From: DATAVK01 sp036267755
GTDB lineage: Bacteria; Actinomycetota; Actinomycetes; JAFAQI01
Length of the DNA: 64,000 nt
Direction: 5' to 3'
Assembly (NCBI GenBank): GCA_036267755.1
Contig: DATAVK010000056.1
Coordinates: 1-64,000 of the forward strand
Made by a program: the position numbers and the translations under genes. Under the pieces are notes generated by a model, which saw nothing but the letters and a program-made list of their open reading frames with translations, had not been told where the DNA came from and made no database searches. The stretch's first letter is position 1. Each line of letters opens with the position of its first letter. Shown here in pieces: positions 8,624 to 16,503 of this stretch.

Positions 8624-9517
8624 TCACCAGCCGCGCGAAGCCAGCCGGTGGTCCACAGGCAGCTGCTCGACGTTGATGCCCACCATGGCCTCGCCCAGCC
8701 CCCGCGACACCTTCGCGACGACATCGGGGTCGTCGTACATCGTGGTGGCGGCGACGATCGCGCGGGCGCGCGCCGCCGGGTCGCCGGACTTGAAGATCCC
8801 GCTGCCGACGAAGACGCCCTCAGCACCGAGCTGCATCATCATCGCCGCGTCGGCGGGGGTGGCGATGCCGCCCGCCGTGAACAGCACCACGGGAAGCGAG
8901 CCGGTGCGAGCCACCTCGACGACCAGGTCGTACGGCGCCTGCAGTTCCTTCGCCGCGACGTAGAGCTCCTCGTGGGGCAACGAAGCGAGCCGAGCCAGCT
9001 CGGCCCGGATCGTGCGCATGTGGGTGACGGCGTTCGAGACGTCGCCGGTGCCGGCCTCGCCCTTGGAGCGGATCATCGCCGCGCCCTCGGTGATCCGGCG
9101 CAGCGCCTCGCCGAGGTTCGTGGCACCGCAGACGAACGGCACCGTGAACTGCCACTTGTCGATGTGATGCGAGTAGTCCGCGGGGGTGAGCACCTCGGAT
9201 TCGTCGACGTAGTCGACGCCGAGGGCCTGCAAGACCTGGGCCTCGGCGAAGTGCCCGATCCGTGCCTTGGCCATCACAGGGATCGAGACCGCCGCGATGA
9301 TGCCGTCGATCATGTCCGGGTCGCTCATCCGGCTGACGCCACCCTCGGCGCGGATGTCGGCGGGCACGCGCTCCAGCGCCATGACCGCGACCGCGCCGGC
9401 GTCCTCGGCGATCTTGGCCTGCTCAGGGGTGACGACGTCCATGATGACGCCGCCCTTGAGCATCTCCGCCATGCCGCGCTTGACCCGTGCGGTACCTGTT
9501 GTCTGTTCCTCGCTCAC
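8624..9517 (-). CDS. pdxS: Pyridoxal 5'-phosphate synthase lyase subunit PdxS
   Basis: A 297-residue (beta/alpha)8 enzyme that builds PLP from ribose 5-phosphate, glyceraldehyde 3-phosphate and ammonia. Recognisable motifs are GVIMDVVTPEQAKIAEDAGA, the Schiff-base Lys in VMAKARIGH, the second Lys in GEAGTGD, and FTAGGIATPADAA. The GTG start (9515-9517) is 6 bases after a TAGAAT hexamer, so the mRNA may be leaderless. First gene of pdxS-pdxT-yebC. Confidence 0.97.
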   Translation of the reverse strand: MSEEQTTGTARVKRGMAEMLKGGVIMDVVTPEQAKIAEDAGAVAVMALERVPADIRAEGGVSRMSDPDMIDGIIAAVSIPVMAKARIGHFAEAQVLQALGVDYVDESEVLTPADYSHHIDKWQFTVPFVCGATNLGEALRRITEGAAMIRSKGEAGTGDVSNAVTHMRTIRAELARLASLPHEELYVAAKELQAPYDLVVEVARTGSLPVVLFTAGGIATPADAAMMMQLGAEGVFVGSGIFKSGDPAARARAIVAATTMYDDPDVVAKVSRGLGEAMVGINVEQLPVDHRLASRGW

Positions 9518-9523
9518 CAGTCG

Positions 9524-9529
9524 ATTCTA
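9524..9529 (-). promoter_or_regulatory. Putative -10 element of a leaderless pdxS transcript
   Basis: TAGAAT on the minus strand ends 6 bases before the pdxS GTG, so a start site at the usual distance falls on the start codon. Its TAG is also the stop codon of the upstream gene. No Shine-Dalgarno sequence lies in between. Confidence 0.55.
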
Positions 9530-10069
9530 CGGCCGAAGTGCAAGTGAAAAGGCTGGTGACGGCAGTTCCTCGTCGTCCATCTCGAAATACCTCGGATGCG
9601 GCGCGGATCCGGCGAGACGCAGCCAGCGCACCAGCCGGCGGTCCCGCACGACGAGCGCGTCGCGGACCGCGTCGTTGTGGAACCGGCGCGCGAACGCGGC
9701 CCGCAGCGCCTCGTCGTGCATCTCGGTCCCCGCGCCGGTGGCCGCCACGAAGACCTCGGGCGCGGCGGCCGCCACGTCGGCAAGCGCTCGCGACAACGCA
9801 CTTTCCGCGGCCTCGCGGTCATGGCCGAGGCCGGTGACGACGGTCGCCTCGGCCGACGCGCCGGACAGTGCAAGCGCCAGGTACGGCGAAAGCGGCACGC
9901 GTGCCGCGAACACCGCAGCGGTCGCGCTCCGTCGCCGCAGCTGCGCATCGAGGGCGGCCGCGGCAGCGTCGACTCGGGCATGCAGCCGGTCGAGACGTTG
10001 TGCGGTGAAGTACACGTAGAGCAGGACGTCAGCAAGAATCGCCGCAACCGCAACGATCTTGGGAATCAC
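9527..10069 (-). CDS. Small N-terminally membrane-anchored protein, possibly LemA-like
   Basis: A 180-residue protein. Residues 3-21 form one hydrophobic segment (IVAVAAILADVLLYVYFTA), followed by an Ala/Arg-rich helical region with a DRLHARVDAAAAALDAQLRRR stretch that resembles the first helix of LemA-type proteins. The C-terminal half has a RFHNDAVRDALVVRD segment. It overlaps the end of pimA by 4 bases (ATGA), so it is translated with the mannoside genes, and similar genes follow pimA in other actinobacteria as I recall. Function is unknown; a cell-envelope role is a guess from context. Confidence 0.7.
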   Translation of the reverse strand: MIPKIVAVAAILADVLLYVYFTAQRLDRLHARVDAAAAALDAQLRRRSATAAVFAARVPLSPYLALALSGASAEATVVTGLGHDREAAESALSRALADVAAAAPEVFVAATGAGTEMHDEALRAAFARRFHNDAVRDALVVRDRRLVRWLRLAGSAPHPRYFEMDDEELPSPAFSLALRP

Positions 10070-11235
10070 TCAACGACGTTATCCGCCGCCACGTGCGAGC
10101 CCAGCACTGCGGTGTCGACACCGTCCTGCTCCTCGACGACCCGCCCGGTCGACGCGGCGATCGCGGTCTCGTAGACCCGGAGGATCTGCCGGGTCACCAC
10201 CGACCAGTCGTAGCGCGACACCGCGTGGTTCCCGGCTGCGATCAACGCGGTACGACGGTCGGCGTTTCCAAGCAGCCCGTCCACCGCGCCGGCCAGCGCG
10301 ACCGGGTCGCCGACTGGCGTCAGAACGCCGAGCCTGCCGTCCTCGAGCACCCGCCGGAACGCCTCGAGGTCGCTCGCCACGATCGGGGTGCCGGCCGCCA
10401 TCGCTTCCAGCAGCACGATCCCGAAGCTCTCGCCGCCGGTGTTCGGCGCGACGTACACGTCAGCCGCTGCATAAACCCGCGCCTTGTCCGCCTCGGAGAC
10501 CTGCCCGAGCACCGTCACCCCGTCGGGGACGTCGGCGTCGAGCTCGCCGGGTCCGGCGACGAGCAGCCGAAGCCCCGGCCGCTTCCGGCGAATCAGCGGC
10601 CACGCGGCGAGCAGGACGGCCAGACCTTTACGCGGCTCGTCGAGCCGGCCTACGAAGGCGACGGCGCCGTGCTCCCCCGGCCAGCCGGGCAGCGGCCGCG
10701 CACCGGCGTACCTCGCGACGTGGACGCCATTCGGGATCACCACGGCGTCACCTCCGAGATGGTCAACGATCGTCTTGCGCGCCGCGTCGGAGACGGCGAT
10801 CCGGCCGGCCAGCTTCTCCAGATAAACCTGCAGCGGGGTCTGCATCCAGGCCATGATCCGCGACCGTGGGTTCGAGGCATGGAAGGTCGCGACGATCGGG
10901 CCGCGGGCGTTGCCGAGCGCGAGCAACGACAGCGAGAACGTCTCGGGTGAGTGCACGTGCAGCACATCGAAGCGACCGTCGTGCAGCCACCGTCGTACCC
11001 GAGCCTGGCTCACCGGCCCCAGCAGCAGCCGTGACACCGAGCCGTTGTAGGGCACCGGAACGCTGCGGCCCGCGCGGGTGACCCAGGACGGCAGGTCCAT
11101 CTCGTCGTCGTCGACGGGGCTGATCACCTGCGCGTCGTGCCCGCGCGCGATCAGCGCCTCCGCGAGGTCGCTGATGTGCGCGACGACCCCGCCCGGCACG
11201 TCCCACGGGTACGGCGATACCAACCCGACGCGCAT
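10066..11235 (-). CDS. pimA: Phosphatidylinositol alpha-mannosyltransferase PimA
   Basis: A 389-residue GT4 (GT-B) glycosyltransferase that transfers the first mannose from GDP-mannose to phosphatidylinositol on the inner membrane face. The N terminus MRVGLVSPYPWDVPGGV contains the conserved Gly-Gly loop. The C-terminal half has FVGRLDEPRKGL and the nucleotide-binding GGESFGIVLLEAMAAGTPIVASD motif. Flanking PatA-like and pgsA genes confirm the pathway. It starts 4 bases after the acyltransferase stop. Confidence 0.94.
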   Translation of the reverse strand: MRVGLVSPYPWDVPGGVVAHISDLAEALIARGHDAQVISPVDDDEMDLPSWVTRAGRSVPVPYNGSVSRLLLGPVSQARVRRWLHDGRFDVLHVHSPETFSLSLLALGNARGPIVATFHASNPRSRIMAWMQTPLQVYLEKLAGRIAVSDAARKTIVDHLGGDAVVIPNGVHVARYAGARPLPGWPGEHGAVAFVGRLDEPRKGLAVLLAAWPLIRRKRPGLRLLVAGPGELDADVPDGVTVLGQVSEADKARVYAAADVYVAPNTGGESFGIVLLEAMAAGTPIVASDLEAFRRVLEDGRLGVLTPVGDPVALAGAVDGLLGNADRRTALIAAGNHAVSRYDWSVVTRQILRVYETAIAASTGRVVEEQDGVDTAVLGSHVAADNVVE

Positions 11236-11239
11236 CTGC

Positions 11240-12157
11240 TCAGACTCCCTGTGAGGCGGGCAGCCGGTTCCGGTCCAGGTCGTCGACCCAGACCTTCTGC
11301 AGCATGTGCCAGTCGGCCGGGTGGGCGGCGATCGCCTCGGCGAACGCGTCAGCCGTCTGCTGCGTCATTGCCCGCACCTTGGCGTCCCGATCGCCCTGCG
11401 CGGGCACCTGCACCTGCGGGTGGATCCGGCCGTGCCAGCGCCGCCGGTCGGGGTACCAGAGCGTGACCGGGAGCAGCGCCGCGCCGGTGTCATGCGCCAA
11501 CGCGGCGGGGCCGGCCGGCATCCGGGCCACGGACCCGAAGAAGTCGACGTCCACCCCGGTCGAGGTCAGGTCCCGGTCGGCGAGCAGGCACAGCACGCCG
11601 CCGGACCGCAGCCGCTCGGCGAGCAGTGCGTACGGCGGCCGCTGCCCCCCGGTGAGCGGCACCACCTCCATGCCGAGCGACTCGCGGAACGCGACGAACC
11701 GCTCGAACAGCGACTCCGGCTGGAGTCGTTCCGCGACCGTCGTGAACGGCACGCCGGTGCCGGTGAGCCACGCTCCGGCGTGATCCCAGTTGCCCATGTG
11801 GGGCAACGCGAGGATCACGCCATCACCCGCGGCGACAGCATCGCGCAGCCGCTGTTCGTCGACGACAAACATCCGGCCAACGACGTCATCGACCGACATC
11901 CGCGGCAGCCGGAACACCTCACACCAGTACCGGAAGTAGGACCGCATGGCCGACCGGGTCAGCATCCGCAGCTCGTGGTCGTCGAGTTCAGGCTTCACCC
12001 GGTGCAGGTTGTTGCGGAGCCGTTGCACGCTCTTGCCTCCACGCAACCATGCTGCGTCTGCGACGGCATCGAACTGCGCGCGGGCCAGCGCTTCCGGCAT
12101 GCCACGCACCATCGACCAGCCAGCCGCATAAGCGACGTCGACGAGCTCGTCGTTCAC
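11240..12157 (-). CDS. PatA-like phosphatidylinositol mannoside acyltransferase (LpxL/HtrB family)
   Basis: A 305-residue membrane-associated acyltransferase. Motifs of the LpxL/HtrB family are present: LPHMGNWDHAG with the HxxxxD pair, LADRDLTSTGVDVDFFG, and PAGPAALAHDTGAALLPV. In mycobacteria PatA acylates the mannose of PIM1. The GTG at 12155-12157 overlaps the pgsA stop by 4 bases (GTGA). The same frame is open upstream but would lie within pgsA. It lies between pgsA and pimA, matching the mycobacterial order. Confidence 0.9.
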   Translation of the reverse strand: MNDELVDVAYAAGWSMVRGMPEALARAQFDAVADAAWLRGGKSVQRLRNNLHRVKPELDDHELRMLTRSAMRSYFRYWCEVFRLPRMSVDDVVGRMFVVDEQRLRDAVAAGDGVILALPHMGNWDHAGAWLTGTGVPFTTVAERLQPESLFERFVAFRESLGMEVVPLTGGQRPPYALLAERLRSGGVLCLLADRDLTSTGVDVDFFGSVARMPAGPAALAHDTGAALLPVTLWYPDRRRWHGRIHPQVQVPAQGDRDAKVRAMTQQTADAFAEAIAAHPADWHMLQKVWVDDLDRNRLPASQGV

Positions 12158-12804
12158 GGCGATGACGTGGGGACCGGCGGGACCGGCGGAGTCGGCGTAC
12201 CCGTCCGGGACTGCCGGTAGACCTCGACCATCCGCTGCCCGACCGTCACGGTGGTGGCGGCGGCGAGGCCCCACAGCCCGATCGCCCGCAGGATCGGGAG
12301 CGAGAACAGCCCGGAGAGCCCGGTCAACACGAGGATCGCGATCAGTCGCTCGCCGCGCTCCGCGATGCCGACGTTCGCGGTCATGCCGAGGCTTTCGGCG
12401 CGAGCCTTCGCGTACGACGTGACCGCCCCGGCGACCAGGTCATAGATCGCCACGGCGCACAACGTGAGGTTGTTCCCGTCGCCGGCGTACCAGAGGGCCA
12501 GGCCACCGAAGACGGCTCCGTCACCGACCCGGTCGAGGGTGGAGTCGAGGAACGCTCCCCAGGGGCCGCTGGTGCCGCGCGCCCGGGCGACGGCGCCGTC
12601 GAGCATGTCGCTGAAGACGAAGGCGGTGATGACGAGAGTGCCCAGGAAGAAGGAGCCGCGCGGGTAGAAACCGAGAGCGCCGCCAGCGACCCCGATGGTC
12701 CCGACGATGGTGAGCGCGTCCGGGGTGACGCCCATGCGCACCAGACGATGGGCTAGTGGCTCGACCACGCGGTTGATCTGTGGCCGCGCGTGAATCCCCA
12801 GCAT
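12154..12804 (-). CDS. pgsA: CDP-alcohol phosphatidyltransferase (phosphatidylinositol phosphate synthase)
   Basis: A 216-residue membrane enzyme with about six hydrophobic helices. The CDP-alcohol motif D-G-x2-A-R-x8-G-x3-D-x3-D is complete (DGAVARARGTSGPWGAFLD followed by STLD). In this neighbourhood the likely reaction joins CDP-diacylglycerol and inositol 1-phosphate. The ATG at 12802-12804 gives the normal length. A TATCCT hexamer lies 9 bases upstream, so the leader is very short. First gene of pgsA-patA-pimA. The upstream extension of the frame is poor in family similarity and is rejected. Confidence 0.92.
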   Translation of the reverse strand: MLGIHARPQINRVVEPLAHRLVRMGVTPDALTIVGTIGVAGGALGFYPRGSFFLGTLVITAFVFSDMLDGAVARARGTSGPWGAFLDSTLDRVGDGAVFGGLALWYAGDGNNLTLCAVAIYDLVAGAVTSYAKARAESLGMTANVGIAERGERLIAILVLTGLSGLFSLPILRAIGLWGLAAATTVTVGQRMVEVYRQSRTGTPTPPVPPVPTSSP

Positions 12805-12902
12805 TGTCCGGCGAGGATAGCGACCGATCCCTCCCCACCTCTTGTCCTGCGCGCCTATCGGGTGGACGCTGCCCGGAACACCCGTTTCGAGGAGGCGACC
12901 AG

Positions 12903-15074
12903 ATGGCCGAGAAGTCCACGGCACCAACTCCCGGCGGCAAGACATCGGGAGCGGCCGGCAGAGCACCGATGGCCGATGAGCCGTCACGGATCCGCAACGT
13001 CGTGCTCGTCGGCCACTCCGGAGCCGGGAAGACCACATTGGTCGAGGCCCTGCTCGTGGCGACCGGGACGATCCCCCGCGCCGGTCGCGTCGAGGACGGC
13101 ACGACGATCAGCGACTTCGACGAGGCAGAGGTCCGCCAGCAGCGCTCGATCAGCCTGACCCTCACCCCCTTCGAGCACAACGGCGTCGTCGTCAACCTGC
13201 TCGATACACCGGGGTACGCCGATTTCGTCGGTGACCTGCGAGCCGGGCTGCGCGCCGCCGACGCCGCGCTGTTCGTGGTGAGCGCCGCCGACGGGATCGA
13301 CGGCACGACCCGGATGATCTGGGACGAGTGCGCCGCCGTCGGCATGCCACGTGCCGTCGTCGTGACCCGGCTGGACTCCGCGCGGGCCGACTTCGAGGAC
13401 ACCCTGATCGCCGCACAGGCGGAGTTCGGCGATGCCGTGCTCCCCCTCTATCTGCCGCTCCATGCCGACGATGGCGCGATCGGGGGCGTGATCGGGCTGC
13501 TGTCGCGCCGCATCGCCGACTACTCCTCCGGTGCCCGCGTTGAACGCGAGCCCGATGCGGAACACCTGCCGTTCATCGCGACCCAGCGCGACAGCCTGAT
13601 CGAGGGCATCATCGCCGAGTCGGAGGACGAGACCTTGCTCGACCGGTACCTCGGCGGTGAGGAGATCGACGTCAAGGTCCTCATCGACGACCTGGAGACC
13701 GCGGTCGCCCGAGGCAGCTTCTATCCCGTCCTTCCCGTCTGCGCCGGCACCGGTGTCGGGATGACGGAACTGCTCGAGGTGCTGACCAGCGCGTTCCCGT
13801 CGCCGCTCGAGCACCCATTGCTGCCGGTCTCGCGGCCGAACAGCGACCCGGTCGAGCCGCTGACTTGCGACCCGGCGGGCCTGCTGTGCGCCGAAGTCGT
13901 CAAGACCACCACCGACCCCTACGTCGGACGGATCTCGTTGGTGCGGGTGTTCTCCGGGACGCTCACGCCCGACGCCATCCTCCACGTGTCCGGGCACGGT
14001 CTCGCCGAACGCGGCCACGACGACCACGACGTCGAGGAGAAGGTCGGTGCGTTGGCGAGCCCGTTGGGGAAGACGCTTCGCCCGGTGGACCACGCGATCG
14101 CCGGCTCGATCGTCGCCATCGCGAAGCTGTCCCGCGCTGAGACCGGGGACACCTTGTCGACTAAGGACGAGCCGCTGCTCGTGGCGCCGTGGGAGATGCC
14201 GGAGCCGCTGCTCCCGGTGGCCATCCAGGCGCGGAGCAAGGCCGACGAGGACAAGCTCTCCACCGGCCTGCAGCGCATCGTCGCCGAGGAGCCCACGGTC
14301 CGGCTCGAGCGCAACATCGAGACCTCGCAGCTCATCTTGTGGTGCATGGGCGAGGCTCACGCCGACGTCCTGGTCGACCGGCTGGCCACCAAGTACGGCG
14401 TCGCGGTCGACCAGGTGGAGCTGCGGGTCCCGTTGCGGGAGACCTTCGCCAGCCCGGCCTCCGGCCATGGCCGACACGTCAAGCAGTCCGGTGGCCACGG
14501 CCAGTTCGCGGTCTGCCACGTGGACTTCGAGCCGATGCCGGCCGGCAGCGGGTTCGAGTTCATTGACAAGATCTACGGCGGATCGGTGCCCCATCAGTTC
14601 GTCCCGTCGGTGGAGAAGGGCATCCGCGCGGCGATGGAGCACGGCGTCGCGCAGGGATATCCGGTCGTGGACCTGCGGGCGACGCTGCGGGACGGCAAGG
14701 CCCACTCAGTCGACTCCTCCGACATGGCGTTCCAGCTGGCGGGCGGCCTCGCGCTCCGGGACGCCGCCGCGACCGGGCAGGTCGACCTGCTCGAGCCAGT
14801 GCTCGACATGTCGATCCTGGTCGCGGACGACTACGTGGGTGCGGTCATGAGCGACCTGTCCACCCGCCGTGGTCGCGTGACCGGCACCGAGCCGGTAGGA
14901 ACCGGCCGGTCGCTGGTGCGCGCGGAAGTGCCCGAGGTCGAGGTCACCCGCTACGCGATCGACCTGCGGTCGCTGTCGCACGGCACCGGCACCTTCAGCC
15001 GCCGGCATCTGCGCTACGAGCCGATGCCGTCCCACGTCGCCGCCCGGCTGGCGAGTTCAGGGACCTCTCACTGA
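12903..15074 (+). CDS. fusA2: Elongation factor G-like protein (EF-G2/FusA2)
   Basis: A 723-residue translational GTPase paralog. G1 is GHSGAGKT (37-44) and G3 is DTPGY. The G4 motif, normally NKxD, reads TRLD in VVVTRLDSARADF, so guanine recognition may be altered. Domain IV and V landmarks are present (GHGRHVKQSGGHGQFAVC, SHGTGTF). The position-14 His switch region also differs from canonical EF-G. Family members are thought not to be the main translocase; their role is unclear. The ATG follows a GGAGG site at 12889-12895. Divergent from pgsA with about 100 bases between. Confidence 0.9.
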   Translation: MAEKSTAPTPGGKTSGAAGRAPMADEPSRIRNVVLVGHSGAGKTTLVEALLVATGTIPRAGRVEDGTTISDFDEAEVRQQRSISLTLTPFEHNGVVVNLLDTPGYADFVGDLRAGLRAADAALFVVSAADGIDGTTRMIWDECAAVGMPRAVVVTRLDSARADFEDTLIAAQAEFGDAVLPLYLPLHADDGAIGGVIGLLSRRIADYSSGARVEREPDAEHLPFIATQRDSLIEGIIAESEDETLLDRYLGGEEIDVKVLIDDLETAVARGSFYPVLPVCAGTGVGMTELLEVLTSAFPSPLEHPLLPVSRPNSDPVEPLTCDPAGLLCAEVVKTTTDPYVGRISLVRVFSGTLTPDAILHVSGHGLAERGHDDHDVEEKVGALASPLGKTLRPVDHAIAGSIVAIAKLSRAETGDTLSTKDEPLLVAPWEMPEPLLPVAIQARSKADEDKLSTGLQRIVAEEPTVRLERNIETSQLILWCMGEAHADVLVDRLATKYGVAVDQVELRVPLRETFASPASGHGRHVKQSGGHGQFAVCHVDFEPMPAGSGFEFIDKIYGGSVPHQFVPSVEKGIRAAMEHGVAQGYPVVDLRATLRDGKAHSVDSSDMAFQLAGGLALRDAAATGQVDLLEPVLDMSILVADDYVGAVMSDLSTRRGRVTGTEPVGTGRSLVRAEVPEVEVTRYAIDLRSLSHGTGTFSRRHLRYEPMPSHVAARLASSGTSH

Positions 15075-15081
15075 CGAGGCT

Positions 15082-15087
15082 TACGCT
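15082..15087 (+). promoter_or_regulatory. Putative -10 element of a leaderless transcript
   Basis: TACGCT ends 6 bases before the ATG at 15094, placing +1 on the A of the start codon. There is no Shine-Dalgarno sequence in the 19 bases between fusA2 and this gene. Confidence 0.45.
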
Positions 15088-15093
15088 TGAGTC

Positions 15094-15444
15094 ATGGTGC
15101 TCGCCGTCTTCGCCGTACTGATCGTTCTGTTTGTCGTTCTGCCGCTGGTAGGCGTCGCCCTGTGGTTTGTCATCAGTACCGCAGTGGTGGGCCTCGTGCT
15201 CGGTGCGCTCGGCCGGCTCATCGTTCCCGGGGAGCAGCCGATCGGCGTTATTGCCACGATCATCTGTGGCTGGGCCGGCTCGTTGATCGGCGGCGTGATC
15301 GGCCGGATCATCTGGAACCACTCACATCACTGGGCCACGTTCCTCATCGAGGTCGGCATCTCCGCGGGCGCCGTGCTGGCCTGGTCGCGTCACGACCGCA
15401 AGATGATCCAGGCCAACGCGCCACACCGCGTCATCGACATCTAG
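15094..15444 (+). CDS. GlsB/YeaQ/YmgE-family small membrane protein
   Basis: A 116-residue protein with three hydrophobic segments (about 2-29, 30-45 and 49-68, then 82-96 weaker). It contains the family core LGALGRLIVPGEQPIG followed by the Gly-rich GWAGSLIGGVIGR. These proteins are called stress-response or transglycosylase-associated membrane proteins; the biochemical function is unknown. It follows fusA2 by 19 bases but appears to have its own promoter. Confidence 0.85.
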   Translation: MVLAVFAVLIVLFVVLPLVGVALWFVISTAVVGLVLGALGRLIVPGEQPIGVIATIICGWAGSLIGGVIGRIIWNHSHHWATFLIEVGISAGAVLAWSRHDRKMIQANAPHRVIDI

Positions 15445-15459
15445 CCCCACCGTCGGCGG

Positions 15460-15924
15460 CTACCGGTTGATGCGGGAGCGCGCGCTGCTCGAGCCGGCCA
15501 ACGGTTCGAGAGTGCCGGCCTTGCCCAGGCCGATCGGTGGCATGTTGCCGTAGATCGACTCGTACTCCCCGGCACGGACCAGGTAGGTCTCGTGCCAGAT
15601 GCCACTGCGGTTGTCGTGCCCGACCCGGCGCCAGTAGTTGCGCATCGGCTGCAGGTGGGGGTCGGACTCGTCGCGCGCGAAGGCCTCGAGGTGCTCATAG
15701 GAACGCCAGTACTGCACGATGACCGGGAACCCGAACTCGTAGCCGAGCAGGCCTTTCTCCGGATGCTTCGAGAGGTACTTCAACATGTAACTCATCCCGC
15801 GCCGGCCGGCCACGTCATGCCACCAACGGATCGGGTGCCGCGGATCGGGACGGGTCCCGATCAAGAAGACGACGAAGTCGCCCTCGATGGTGGCGCTGTA
15901 GCGACCCTGCAACGGCTTGACCAT
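15460..15924 (-). CDS. DUF4188 family protein (monooxygenase-like)
   Basis: A 154-residue ferredoxin-like alpha/beta protein resembling the DUF4188 family. Characteristic segments are GDFVVFLIGTR, GYEFGFPVIVQYWRSYEHL and WHETYLVRAGEYESIYGNMP. The family resembles dimeric alpha/beta-barrel monooxygenases, but no substrate is known. The ATG at 15922-15924 (MVKPLQGRYSA) fits the family start; a TTG at 15958-15960 in the same frame is possible. Downstream of the HIT gene on the same strand. Confidence 0.8.
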   Translation of the reverse strand: MVKPLQGRYSATIEGDFVVFLIGTRPDPRHPIRWWHDVAGRRGMSYMLKYLSKHPEKGLLGYEFGFPVIVQYWRSYEHLEAFARDESDPHLQPMRNYWRRVGHDNRSGIWHETYLVRAGEYESIYGNMPPIGLGKAGTLEPLAGSSSARSRINR

Positions 15925-15966
15925 GCCGGCATCGTCCCGCTTTGCCTCGGTGCCCGGCAAGGCACG

Positions 15967-16503
15967 TCACGAACCGGGGTTGGTCCAGGCGTCGGCGACC
16001 AGCTGGCGGGTGTCGCGCAATAGTTGCGGCAGCACCTTGGTGTGCCCGACGACCGGCATGAAGTTGGTGTCACCACCCCAGCGGGGTACGACGTGTTGAT
16101 GCAGGTGCTCGGCGATGCCGGCGCCGGCAACGCTGCCTTGGTTCATGCCGAGGTTGAACCCCTGTGCCCCGCTGGCCCGGCGGAGTGCCTGCATCGAGTG
16201 CTGGGTCAGCGTCGCGACCTCGACGGTCTCCTCCGCCGTGAGATCCGGGTAGTCGGCGACGTGCCGATACGGCACCGCCATCAGGTGCCCGGAGTTGTAC
16301 GGGTAGAGGTTGAGGACGACGTACGCCGTGTCGCCCCGGTGGACGATCAGGCCGTCCTCGTCACTCATCGTCGGGATGGTGCAGAACGCGCAGCCGTCGC
16401 CCTTGCCCTCGCCCTGGATGTAGGCCATCCGCTCCGGCTTCCACAGCCGCTGCCAACCGTCGGGTACGCCGGCACCCCCCTGCGTCTCAGGCGACGACGT
16501 CAT
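15967..16503 (-). CDS. HIT-domain protein (Ap4A phosphorylase/hydrolase-like)
   Basis: A 178-residue histidine-triad protein. The triad reads HLHQHVV, and a CAFC pair near residue 40 probably binds zinc together with a downstream His. Related enzymes cleave or phosphorolyse diadenosine tetraphosphate. In mycobacteria the HIT gene lies between thrS and pgsA; here it keeps its place after thrS, but fusA2 and the GlsB and DUF4188 genes separate it from pgsA. The ATG overlaps the end of thrS by 17 bases. Confidence 0.9.
   Translation of the reverse strand: MTSSPETQGGAGVPDGWQRLWKPERMAYIQGEGKGDGCAFCTIPTMSDEDGLIVHRGDTAYVVLNLYPYNSGHLMAVPYRHVADYPDLTAEETVEVATLTQHSMQALRRASGAQGFNLGMNQGSVAGAGIAEHLHQHVVPRWGGDTNFMPVVGHTKVLPQLLRDTRQLVADAWTNPGS

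Noticed and set aside
12984..14705. A 573-residue reading frame on the minus strand opposite fusA2
   Set aside because: It is the complement of a strongly conserved GTPase gene; GC-rich DNA often leaves the opposite frame open, and the product is Arg/Gly/His-rich with no family pattern.
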